DNA of 64,000 nucleotides. Origin: Pseudomonas sp. B21-048 (GTDB taxonomy: Bacteria > Pseudomonadota > Gammaproteobacteria > Pseudomonadales > Pseudomonadaceae). Location: assembly GCF_024748615.1 (NCBI RefSeq), contig NZ_CP087168.1:620001-684000 (forward strand). Reading direction: 5' to 3'. The position numbers and the translations under genes are program-made. Shown here piece by piece: positions 25,918 to 36,100 of the stretch. Below the pieces are notes generated by a model. That model saw nothing but the letters and a program-made list of their open reading frames with translations, made no database searches and was not told where the DNA came from. Numbering within the stretch: the first letter of the stretch is position 1; every line of letters begins with the position of its first letter.

Positions 25918-28900
25918 ATGAGTAAGTCTACGTTCTCGTGGGTAGATGGCTACGTCAATTTTACGGATTTGTTCAAGTTGATGGATCTGGAACAGGCCTT
26001 GATATCGCATAAGGGCACCGCGCCCTATGACGCGGTGTTCCGTTATTACTTCGGCTGTGTCGGTTTGCGGGATTCTCCGCAGCTGTTGGAGCCGTTGGGT
26101 TTGCTCAAGCAAGCGTTGGGAGCCCTTGAGGGAAATAGCCGGCGCCGTCGCGCGACAGAGTCGGAACAGCCAATGAGTCCTGATGTCGCCGGGACTCCCG
26201 ATTTGACGGACATCTACAACAAAGTAGAAGGATTCGAGGCCCGCCTGCGCAACGGCCTCGAACAGCTGAAGTTACCGGCCACCGAGGTGCCGAAAAATCT
26301 GCATTTTGTCTGGCTTGGGGGTGGCGTTGGGGCGATTCAGCGCGACTACCTCAACATTTGGAAGCAGGTGATGGCCGCAGAGGGCTATCAGCTCAATCTC
26401 TGGTACGACAGCGACGCGTTGCTGGCCTATGAAACAAACCGGCTCATAGTCGAAGCCGCCAAGGCCGATGCCATGCTCAATGGCGGGCAAACCAGTACCG
26501 ATGCGCTTGACCTGGGCGACCGCTATGAAGAGCGAGCTATCGTTCTGAAGCAGCAAATGCACGCCCACATTACAAAGGTTGTGACAAACGGCGGCAGTGC
26601 CGATGACGCCAGAATCGATTTACTGGTTCAAGCCTACGGCCAGGATGAAGCACGCCTGAGTGCCTTGAGGAGCAGTAATCGACTCAACCTCTCGGCATTG
26701 GTCGAAGGTGGTCTGGTGCTGCGCGATCTTGCCGTCGCTGAGACACCGCTGCATCTGCAGGATATTTACGAGCGCGAGATCAGTCTGCGTGGCAATTTTG
26801 CGGCGGCCTCCGATGTCGTGCGTGTCGAGGCTTTGTTTGCCGAAGGCGGCAGTTATGCCGATGTCGATAACCTGCCGCCACTGTTAGAAAAACTGGGCGA
26901 TGTGGACATCCGTGAATTCAAGACAGACGCGCGCCTGGGTGTGCTGCAGTTGATGCTCGACCGCAATCCCGAGTGGATGCCCGGCCGTCAGGCATTGCGC
27001 AGTAGGTACACCAATTACTTTGAGCAGATCCCGCCGGAGCATCGCGAAGCACTCGGGCGTTTTGCTGAGAGCCAACCGGAATTGAACCGCGTTTTTCGTC
27101 CCCCGGTAGAACGGCTGGTTCCACCGGACGGTCTGCGAGCCGTCGCCGTACAAAATACCTTGAGCAACGCGTTCCTGATGGCTCATCCCAGGTCAGCGAT
27201 GCTCAAAGCCGTGCTCGAGCGTTACAGGCTCAATTATGAAATCGTCGATGCCACGGCCCGCCTGGCCAATGAGCAAAACGTTGCCTTCACTGACGCCGAG
27301 GCCATGGGTGGTCTTGCGCAAAAGGCTGCGACGCAGGTTTTCGGTGCTCTGCACGAACTGTCGCCGGAAGAACATCTGGCGGTGGCTTTTCTGGTGCAGG
27401 CGGCCGCAACCTATTACAGCGACGGCATCCGCCCCCAGAACGAGGTGACAATTTATCTGACCGGTCCTGCGGCCATGCGCGAGGGCATGATGGACTACGA
27501 AAGGACGCACTTCACACCTCGAACCGCCGAAGCATGGCGAGCGGAGGTTGCCATCCCGGACATTGCCACCGTCAACCGGGCGACCGAGGAGGAGCTGGAT
27601 CACTCCTGGAAAGAGAATGAAAGTGATACCGGACAATGGCTGAGCGACGAGAAAAGCCGCTGGCAAGAGGGCCGATACAAAGCCCGCTACGCGGGTGATC
27701 TGGCACAGTTACTCAAATACCGCACCATCGACTTTGAAGAAGGCTGGCCGCTGATCGAGGAGCGCCATGTACTGTCCATCGACTTGTTGCAGCATCTGGC
27801 CGATGAGTTGGGTGAACCGTTCATGCGCATGATGAATCGTAGCCATAACGGTGCGGTGACTTTTGACAAGGCTGTACCACTGAGCTTCGATGATCGCCAA
27901 TCGATCCTCGCCCAACGTACCGATGCCCGGCCGCCTGCATCGTTGAGTGATCCGCAGACGCAACAGCTGCCGCTCGAAAAACTCCTGATTGGACTTGCCA
28001 AGGGCACAGTCGCAGTCGTCCAGTTGAGCCCCTTGCAACGTCTGCTGCTCGGCGCCTTGACCGGTGCGCAGGCATTGGATAATCGCAGCTTCGACGCGGT
28101 TCGTCCGCAACTGGATAACCTGGCCAACAGCCTCACCGAACTGGGGACCGCGGGCTGTTACGCGGCGATTGAACACGCGCTGTATCAACGCCAGGCACCG
28201 GCGTTTCTGGCCGGGCTTGCCAGCCCTGCCGATCATCCGCCGGTGCATTCCGAAACTGCTCTGGGCCTGAAGAAAAATGCGCTGGAACAACCGCTGACTT
28301 TGCGTCAGTGGGGCCAGCACATCGCCAGAATTCAGCAGGTGGCGAAACTTGAATACCGTGACCAGGTGGTCGAGCGCGTCGGTGTTGTTCTGGACGGTTT
28401 TGAAGCGGGCTCCATCAAGCTTGTACCGCAGGATTTACTCTTGCAGGGCGTCGGTGACTCGGTGGGCGGACGTTGTTATCCACTGGCCCTGGTGATGGCG
28501 GCAGCGTTGTCGGAGGGGAAGGCCGCGGCCAACACCCTGCGCGAGCGATTCTATCTGGGGGTTTTCGAGCCGCAAGGGAGTGATTCAGCGATCTTTCTGC
28601 AGAGCCTGGAGGCGTTGCGAGGTGTGCAGCTTAGTGAGGTGGGCAGCGCGCTGGCGCGCTCGGACCTGAATCAGGTCGTGGACATTCTGCGAGCCAGAAC
28701 AGCCACCAGTACACTGATGCTCAACTCCGACAATCACGCCATGCTGGTGGCCAAAACCATTGAGGGCGAGCGCAGCACTTATCATTTTTACGATCCAAAC
28801 TTCGGTGTTTTCGAGTTCGATCAACCGGCCGAGTTCAGACTGGCACTGGAACAGTTCTTCCTTGAACAGAATATGGCCAGACACTACGCAGCCTATGGCG

Positions 28901-31900
28901 ATACGGAGCATCCGACCTTCGATCTGATCGAGCTGAAAGGCGCGCGGGTGTCGGAGGTGGCATTGCCTGGCGGAATTCGGGTCTCGCAACTACTGCAACC
29001 CGGCACGTTGCCGGGACAGACACAACGCCCGGTCAGGCAGCGTCTGGCCAGTGCTCGCGGACAATCATTGATGAGTAACGCTCGTCTGGGCAGTTGTCTG
29101 CTGGCGCTGGACGGTCATTGGTGGGGGCAACAAATCGAGCAAGTGACAACCCGCCTCCGGCAGCAGAATCAGTTGGCACCACAGCTTGTGCCGTTGTTCG
29201 AAACCCTGGAGGTCACGCCGGACGGGACATACCGGATGAGCCTGATCGACCCTGCAAACCCTGAGCATGTGGTACGAGTCATCACCGATGACCATCGACT
29301 CTTGCGCATTAAAAACTACCTCTCGGAACGTTTTGCAGCCTTGGCCAATAAGTCGCCCGTCCCGGGCGATCCCGTCGACCCCACCGATGTGGGTAGCGTC
29401 CATACCTTGAACGCCGGCTTCGCCATACAAGCGCTGATGAACGCGTTGAGGGGGCGGGAAGGGCCCGATCGACCCTTGACCTTGGCTGTCCGGTTGCACG
29501 CCTATGTCAATTACGCGCAACTGGTGCATGGCAACGTGGTTGATGTAGCGGGCTTGGTAGGGTTGGTCCGACAGGCACTGGCTGAAGAGAAGCTGATTGC
29601 CCGTACCGTCGCTCCGGTGGTCAAAGCGGCTGTGGGGCCGAGCGTGGGCGAAGCGACCGGCGGACTGTTGCAGCTGGCGAATGTCGGGTTCGACATTTAT
29701 CAATTGGCGACTGCGCAAAACGATGTCGAGCGCGCCCAGTTCGGTACGCAACTGGCTTTCGACTCGGCCAGTCTGGTGTTGTCGGTGGGCGCTTACGCTG
29801 CCGGCGCCACCATCGCCGGGGCGTTTCTGGGCGGGGCAGCCGTGATTCTGGCGGGGTTGGCAGTGGGGGGGGCGGCGCTGGTTCAGGGCTTTGCCTGCAT
29901 TGCCGAAGAAGCCAAACAGGTCGGGCTGTTTTTCGATGAAATCGAGAAGGCTCATCGCCAAGGCTATCGATTCGACAGCGCTTTGGCCGCGTGGGTGCCG
30001 CGTTCATCGCTGATTGTCCAGACGCTGGATCTGACCGCCGGCCAACTGCTGCTCGACAGCCCCAAGCTGTACCCTCTACGCGATCATTTCGGGGTGCCGA
30101 CCTTTGACGACGATTACGAGCGGGCGATCAATATTCGTCGGGAACTGAACCTGCCTGGCCAGATAAAATTCACGCCGCTCACCGGGCAGGTCATCGTGCT
30201 GCCCTGCACACCACAAACCTGTTACCGCTATGAGTACAAGGCGCTGCCCTTCGCAACGCTGCGCCATGACAGCGGGTTCGACACGGCCCGGCGTCTGGAG
30301 AAAAAGAAAGCGGACGGCGGATGGCTGTTCCTGTTTTCCTTCTATTCGTTTCCGAGTGAGTACATCCTTTATCGCCTGTTTCCGGCCTATCGGCCAACAG
30401 TGATCAATGTGCTGCTCGATGCCGTCGAGCGCTTGCTGGTGGTACCGGTTATGCCCCCGGCATGGCATGGGAAAGTCGCCTATCGGATTCAGAGCGCCGG
30501 CAAGCAATGTGCATTGGTGCTCAATCCTGGGGTTAGCCTGACACTTGAATCACCCAGCGGCACTGCCGCGCGATGGGTGCTGGAGGCGTCGTGGGCCAGC
30601 GAAAGCGACGTTGTTCTGGAAGGGGCTACGGGCCTGCAGATCGGCACCGTCAAGGTGGAGTTCACGGGTCGAGGTCTTCATGACGTCTTGATCCGGATCA
30701 CCAACAATCAGCTGTTCCAGCTTGATCGCGGAAAACGGCAGATGAACCTTGTCGAGCAGGATGTGCCCCCGGGCATGGATCGGCAGACGTTGCAGGAACA
30801 TTTCAAGGGGCTGGCTCATGAGCATCGTTTAGCGATGCCGTATACGCCGGTGCATAACTATCTGATTCCGTTCGAGAGGCCGAGTGAACCCCGTCACACC
30901 ACTGCCTGGTACGACGCGAAGGAGGAACGCTTCCTGTACATCCGCAGCGAGGACGTACTGGCTTCCGATGAAGCACTGTTGGGGGCGGTGGCTGGCGGCT
31001 ACGCCTATTTCTACGAACCGCAGAGTTTCGTGATTTGGCAAGTCGACGCGGTAACCGGGCTGCTCAGTCATCGTTATCGGTTGCTGCTTAAAGACATGGG
31101 AGCCACCATCAAGAGCGTAGAGGCGGACGCGCAGGGCGTGATTCACGTCGTACAGGAAATCCCTCGCGAAGATCAGACCAGCGATGTGCTGGTGTACGTG
31201 ATCCATGACGGGCAACTGCTGCTGAGTTCGGTCACCCGCGACATGGATCCGGCACTGGAATCGGTCTTCAGTGCCAGCGACGCACTGGCCGACTGGTCGC
31301 AGGTACTAGGCAACTATTACTCCTTTACACCTGCCACTGGCGATAACACCTTTGTCACCGTCGACTGGCAACCGGCCCCCTTTGTCTCGGTCTGCTGGAA
31401 GTTCGAAGCGAACGCGCGGGACATGGCCTGGGTTCGCCACAGTGACCACCTGATCATCCGTCCCTCCCCGTGGATTCACCGCGGGCGCGGCTGGGCCGAT
31501 TCGATCAAGAATATGACTGATTTGACGCTGCTCTCACCCGAGGAGGGCAGCGATGTGTTTGTCATCTACGACAGGCTCAGGCAGCAGTTGTGCCGCAAGC
31601 AACGCACCTTGGTGGCGGGCAAAGGGCAGTGGTCCCATACATGGCAACAGCCTGCGAAGCTGGAGAATGTCGTGGCCGTCGAAGGTGGCTACCTGGCGCT
31701 GACGTCGGAGGGTCTGTTCTTCAACCTGCCCCCCCAGGGATACCTTGCGCTGGGAGGCCTTGGCGAGTCGTGGTTCAAGGATCGGGTGCACTGGTGGTCC
31801 GCGTTGGAACCGCTTGCCCGGCAACACGCAGCCGAGCGTTTTGCCCTGATGGGCCTGAGCAACTTCAGCGGCGACGCGAGGTTGTGCGCCTGGTACGTCG

Positions 31901-33009
31901 ACAATCGATTGTTGCTGGCTGATCTGGGCCATGGAAAAGAAGTGCGCCTGCTCGGCGTTACCCCTGATAGCGAGGCGGCCTGGTTATTCGATGTTTCGAG
32001 CGGCGAAGTCTATCGTCAGGCGTTCATCAATCCGCAGCGGCTGGAACCTGCATTCGGCGAAGGCTCGCGATTGCTGCGGGCTGATGCGCTACCTGCCGCC
32101 GAGCGTGAATGGGCGCCCTGGCAGTTTGCCGAGGTGACAGTCGCGGGAGCCGGGCTGCGCGGCACCACCCTTGAAGGCGTGGTACTTGAGCTGCGTTATC
32201 AAGAACCGGCATTGATCACCGGCGTCACCCATGAGTGGGTCATGTCTCAGGAGGGGCGAGCGCACGAAAGCCTCAAACAATTGGCAGACAGTCAACCTCA
32301 TGCCGCGCTGCTGTCGGTAGAGGACGCCGGCAGTCTGACATGGTTCGTAGTCGATACCGAACGTGTAATTCGGGTGCCAAAGGCCGCGATTCCGGAGTCC
32401 TTCGAACTATTGGGAACGCAACAGCAAACCAACGTATTGCTTCATGAAGACAAGGATGGACTGCTGTTGGCCTACCCGGGCATGGGACATGCGGGACCAC
32501 TCGGTTATGTCCGGCGAAATGCCGAAGTCATGGTCATCGAAGGCCAGATGAAGGTCGGCGATGTTCTACCGCTGATGCCCGACGATGTCACGACCCTGAT
32601 CTTGCGCATGGGGCAGGGCGCCGTGAGTTACCGGTTGTCAAAGGCTGCCTGGCTGAGACTCGAATCGGTCATCCTCGACTGCCGACATTCGCTGGGCAGT
32701 ACACAAACGATTCCCGGCAAGTTGATCTGGGAGCTGGATAACCCTGAAAAGCTGTTGCTGAGCATCGTTCAGGAACACCTGGTGATCATTGATCCGGACA
32801 GTGGGCACAGCGTGATCTTTCGTGAAGTGTATGCGACGGATGTCAACTTGCGCGGCGAAGTCTTGCTCGGGTTTGAAGGGCATCGACCTTATGCCGTTTC
32901 GACACTGGTGCAGAGGCTGATCGCTCGACAGGGTGCGCATGACAGTGCAACGCTGGGTGAACTTCTAACGGTATCAACTGCTGAGTTGGAAAACAGCCTG
33001 GTGGGTTGA
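25918..33009 (+). CDS. Giant TcdA/TcdB-like toxin with C58-like protease domain, first copy
   Basis: A 2363-residue protein in large-clostridial-toxin layout. Residues about 115-545 form a GT44-type glycosyltransferase: NLHFVWLGG (W132), AAASDVVR, and the metal-binding D315-x-D317 after GGSY, matching TcdB around W102 and D286/D288. Residues about 795-1005 carry C853 (GGRCYPLALVMAAAL), H940 (SDNHAMLVAKT) and D959 (FYDPNFGVF), a Cys-His-Asp order as in C58 proteases. Residues about 1150-1480 match the TcdB translocation domain (TLNAGFAIQALM, YVNYAQLVHG, hydrophobic hairpin near 1280-1325). The remaining 880 residues are beta-rich without clostridial CROP repeats. No signal peptide. The start is ATG 25918, with GGAAG 8 bases upstream; ATG 25903 lacks one. 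Lymphostatin (LifA/Efa1) also joins GT44 and C58. Target and release route are unknown. Confidence 0.88.
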   Translation: MSKSTFSWVDGYVNFTDLFKLMDLEQALISHKGTAPYDAVFRYYFGCVGLRDSPQLLEPLGLLKQALGALEGNSRRRRATESEQPMSPDVAGTPDLTDIYNKVEGFEARLRNGLEQLKLPATEVPKNLHFVWLGGGVGAIQRDYLNIWKQVMAAEGYQLNLWYDSDALLAYETNRLIVEAAKADAMLNGGQTSTDALDLGDRYEERAIVLKQQMHAHITKVVTNGGSADDARIDLLVQAYGQDEARLSALRSSNRLNLSALVEGGLVLRDLAVAETPLHLQDIYEREISLRGNFAAASDVVRVEALFAEGGSYADVDNLPPLLEKLGDVDIREFKTDARLGVLQLMLDRNPEWMPGRQALRSRYTNYFEQIPPEHREALGRFAESQPELNRVFRPPVERLVPPDGLRAVAVQNTLSNAFLMAHPRSAMLKAVLERYRLNYEIVDATARLANEQNVAFTDAEAMGGLAQKAATQVFGALHELSPEEHLAVAFLVQAAATYYSDGIRPQNEVTIYLTGPAAMREGMMDYERTHFTPRTAEAWRAEVAIPDIATVNRATEEELDHSWKENESDTGQWLSDEKSRWQEGRYKARYAGDLAQLLKYRTIDFEEGWPLIEERHVLSIDLLQHLADELGEPFMRMMNRSHNGAVTFDKAVPLSFDDRQSILAQRTDARPPASLSDPQTQQLPLEKLLIGLAKGTVAVVQLSPLQRLLLGALTGAQALDNRSFDAVRPQLDNLANSLTELGTAGCYAAIEHALYQRQAPAFLAGLASPADHPPVHSETALGLKKNALEQPLTLRQWGQHIARIQQVAKLEYRDQVVERVGVVLDGFEAGSIKLVPQDLLLQGVGDSVGGRCYPLALVMAAALSEGKAAANTLRERFYLGVFEPQGSDSAIFLQSLEALRGVQLSEVGSALARSDLNQVVDILRARTATSTLMLNSDNHAMLVAKTIEGERSTYHFYDPNFGVFEFDQPAEFRLALEQFFLEQNMARHYAAYGDTEHPTFDLIELKGARVSEVALPGGIRVSQLLQPGTLPGQTQRPVRQRLASARGQSLMSNARLGSCLLALDGHWWGQQIEQVTTRLRQQNQLAPQLVPLFETLEVTPDGTYRMSLIDPANPEHVVRVITDDHRLLRIKNYLSERFAALANKSPVPGDPVDPTDVGSVHTLNAGFAIQALMNALRGREGPDRPLTLAVRLHAYVNYAQLVHGNVVDVAGLVGLVRQALAEEKLIARTVAPVVKAAVGPSVGEATGGLLQLANVGFDIYQLATAQNDVERAQFGTQLAFDSASLVLSVGAYAAGATIAGAFLGGAAVILAGLAVGGAALVQGFACIAEEAKQVGLFFDEIEKAHRQGYRFDSALAAWVPRSSLIVQTLDLTAGQLLLDSPKLYPLRDHFGVPTFDDDYERAINIRRELNLPGQIKFTPLTGQVIVLPCTPQTCYRYEYKALPFATLRHDSGFDTARRLEKKKADGGWLFLFSFYSFPSEYILYRLFPAYRPTVINVLLDAVERLLVVPVMPPAWHGKVAYRIQSAGKQCALVLNPGVSLTLESPSGTAARWVLEASWASESDVVLEGATGLQIGTVKVEFTGRGLHDVLIRITNNQLFQLDRGKRQMNLVEQDVPPGMDRQTLQEHFKGLAHEHRLAMPYTPVHNYLIPFERPSEPRHTTAWYDAKEERFLYIRSEDVLASDEALLGAVAGGYAYFYEPQSFVIWQVDAVTGLLSHRYRLLLKDMGATIKSVEADAQGVIHVVQEIPREDQTSDVLVYVIHDGQLLLSSVTRDMDPALESVFSASDALADWSQVLGNYYSFTPATGDNTFVTVDWQPAPFVSVCWKFEANARDMAWVRHSDHLIIRPSPWIHRGRGWADSIKNMTDLTLLSPEEGSDVFVIYDRLRQQLCRKQRTLVAGKGQWSHTWQQPAKLENVVAVEGGYLALTSEGLFFNLPPQGYLALGGLGESWFKDRVHWWSALEPLARQHAAERFALMGLSNFSGDARLCAWYVDNRLLLADLGHGKEVRLLGVTPDSEAAWLFDVSSGEVYRQAFINPQRLEPAFGEGSRLLRADALPAAEREWAPWQFAEVTVAGAGLRGTTLEGVVLELRYQEPALITGVTHEWVMSQEGRAHESLKQLADSQPHAALLSVEDAGSLTWFVVDTERVIRVPKAAIPESFELLGTQQQTNVLLHEDKDGLLLAYPGMGHAGPLGYVRRNAEVMVIEGQMKVGDVLPLMPDDVTTLILRMGQGAVSYRLSKAAWLRLESVILDCRHSLGSTQTIPGKLIWELDNPEKLLLSIVQEHLVIIDPDSGHSVIFREVYATDVNLRGEVLLGFEGHRPYAVSTLVQRLIARQGAHDSATLGELLTVSTAELENSLVG

Positions 33010-33050
33010 TCACAAGCTGTTGTCTGTGATTTGAAAAGCAATTGGGCGAT

Positions 33051-33086
33051 GTACCCCTCAAGGAACTGAAGTTACTTGATGGGTAC
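33051..33086 (+). other. Hairpin between the two toxin genes
   Basis: gtacccctcaag pairs with cttgatgggtac (one mismatch) around a 12-base loop in the 118-base gap between the giant genes. No clear T-run follows, so it may slow transcription or guard mRNA ends rather than terminate. Confidence 0.5.
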
Positions 33087-33127
33087 GTTTGTGCCTGAGT
33101 TTCAAGCGTTAATCCAACAGGGACATT

Positions 33128-36100
33128 ATGAATAGGGACGTTATGAGTGAATTGATGCAGTTGCCCAATACCGGGCAAGATTTTGTCACGGCTGTAGGTT
33201 TATCCGGATTCTCCGGTGACCTCGGTGAGTTTGCAGGCAGTGAAGAACACGCCGCACTCAGCCGGTATTACAAGGCGGCGAGTGAAAGTGATCGGCTGTC
33301 TGATCTATTGGCGCCGGCGAAGTTGTTCCAGGAAACGCTTGTCTCGCTGATCCGGCAAAAAACCGGGCCGATGACCGACACGCTTCGCAAAGCCAATGCC
33401 GACACTAAAGCTTATGTGGCCAGGATCGAAAAAACGGTAGCAATACTTGCCGAAGTCCATCCGCCCGTGCCGAAAAATATGCATTTCGTCTGGGTGGGTG
33501 GTGCTCTGTTCGGGGATAACCAGCGCGACTACTTCAATATCTGGAAGCAAGTGCTGAGCAATGACGGACATACCTTGAATCTTTGGTATGACCCTGACGC
33601 GCTGATGGCTTTTGATACCAACCGGATCATTACTCTGGCCGCCAAGGCGCATGCCATGGAGTCGGGCGGCACAGCGCTGAGCAGTGCCACCAAACTGGTC
33701 GATTTGATCGAGAAGCGTGTAGTGGTGCTGCGCCAACAGATGTTCGAGCACATCAAGGCGGCGCAACAACAAGGCATCAAGGCTGACGATGCCCGTATCG
33801 AATTGCTGGTGAAAGCTTATGGGCAAGATCGGACGGCGCTTGAAGCGGCGAAAGCCCGATACCTTGAGAGCCATCTGGCGATGGCTGGCGAACAGGTTCG
33901 AGTGCGCGATGCACGTGCGGCATTTGGTTCGCATTTTCTATGGGACGTATACGAGCGTGAAGTGTCTTTTCGCGGGAACCTGGCTGCGGCTTCCGATGTG
34001 GTGCGACTTCAGGCGATGAGTCTGGAGGGGGGGACTTACAGCGACCTTGACTATTTGCCGCCACTCGTTGATCAGATGGGTGAAGTAAACATCAAGACAT
34101 TCAGTTTCGAACAAAAACTGGGTGTGTTGCAGTTATTGCTGGATAAAAATCCGACGTTGATGCCGGGTCGTGAGAGAAGTCGGTACAAGAACTACGTTAA
34201 GGATATTCCCGCGGAGCAACTACAGGCGTTGACCAGGTTTGCCGAAACCGTGCTCAAGGTGTCGGACGTTTTTTCTGCCGCGAAGGGGCTGACTGTCCCC
34301 GAACAGGGGGTTCGTCTGGGTGCTCCTAATCCCAGGCTGGAGATGAACGCTTTCATCATGGCTCATCCGGAGTCAGGAATGGTCAGTTCGATCATGCAGC
34401 GCATTCGGAGTAATTATGACCTGCTGCTCAAGGTCGAACAGGCATTGGTAAAGTCCGGGAAACAATGGCATGTAAGTTTCGCGACGGAAGTGACTGGCGA
34501 CATTGTTCAAAAAAATAATGAGCGCGCTCAAAACGCCTCGACAGATTACGTGGGATATGTTTCCCGTCTTGCAACGGCTATAGCGGGTTACCATCGCGAC
34601 GGCATCGATCCACAAGCACAAGGCACTATCAGTTTATCCGGTCCCGGCGCTGCCATTTGGGGAGTAGAGGACTTTGTGGATGCCCACTGCATTCCAGACA
34701 AAGTCGCCGAGGTAAGGGGGCGCCTGCAATTACTGGACACCGGGTATAACCGGGCGACTGAAGAAGAGTTGATCAGTGGCTGGGTGGAAAATGTTAAACA
34801 GCCCGAACAGTGGCTGGAGAAAGAACAGCAAAACTGGCGCGACGGTAAATACAAGGCCCGCTACACCGGCAACCTTAATGAGTTGTTGCACAGCCAGACC
34901 CTGACCTTCAAACAAGGCTGGCCGGTAATCGAAGGCAAACCCGTGTTGCTGACATCGGTGCTGCAACAGCTGCTTGATGATCTGGGCGCCCCTTTCATGC
35001 GCGCGATGAATGACAGGTTGAGCGGCGACATCACGTTCAACGATCGCATTGCCCTCGACTTTGAGACGCGCCAGCAAATCCTGGCGCAACCGGCCAGCGA
35101 ACTTCCTGCGTCAATAGGCGCCGAGTCGCTCGGCAATATGAACGAGGCGTTGGCGCGTATCGCTGGCGGCAAGTTGCTTGCCGAGCAGTTGAGCCCGTTG
35201 CACCGTGTCGTGTTTGGTGGCCTGTTCGGTGTGCCCACACTGGATCAGGAGGTGTTCGCAGCTGCCTGGAAGGAGACGGTCGCCCTCGCCGAAAGCACTC
35301 AGGATCGCGGGCTCTTCGCACGTTACGAATTGATTGAACAGACCCTGTTCAACCGGCGTCCGGCGATGTTCGAAGCCGGGCACAAGACCTCATCCTGGTC
35401 CGGGCAGGTTTCAGAAAACTCGCGGGTGCTGAAAGCCCAGGCCCTTGCCGAACCGTTGAGCGTGCGGCAGTGGGGGGAGCACGTCCAAAGGATTGAAACG
35501 GCGACCAGGAACGAGTACCAGGCGTCAATTCTGCAGAGAGGGCATTCAGTCCGTAAACGGTTTTTCCAGGCCGGGGCCGACGCTGTCAAACAGTTGCCGC
35601 AGGAGCTGCTGGTACGTGGCTGCGGTGATCCGGGCCGGCGTTGTTATCCGCTGGCGCTGGTCATGGCCGCAGCGCTTGAAAGTGGCAGCACGGCAGAGCG
35701 GGCCTTGATCGGTAAACTGGCGATTGCCAACCTCTCCCCGGACGCTGCTGAAACCCATGCGTTGCTGCATGTGCTGGATGAGTTGTGTGGCGTTCCGATG
35801 TCGCAGTTCGGCAAAAAAGCCGCGGCTGTGAATTTGAGCGCGGCCATGCAGGCACTGAAAGCGAAAACCTCCACCGGCAGTTTGATGCTCAACACAGATA
35901 ATCACTCGATGCTGGTGAGCAAGGTCGTGGAGCAGGGTGAGACATCCTATCGATTTTATGACCCCAATTTCGGCCTGTATGCCTTCATGCGGGCAGAGGA
36001 TCTGCAACAAGGCATCACCAGCTTTTTGCAGGATGACGTGATTGCCAGGCTCTATGGCGTTGGGGAGGTGTCGAACGCGGCTTTTGATGTGATAGATCTC

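Noticed and set aside
25918..33009. C80-type (InsP6-activated) cysteine protease domain in the toxin
   Set aside because: C80 proteases have His before Cys; here the only conserved cysteine motif (RCYPLALVM) precedes the His and Asp, as in C58.
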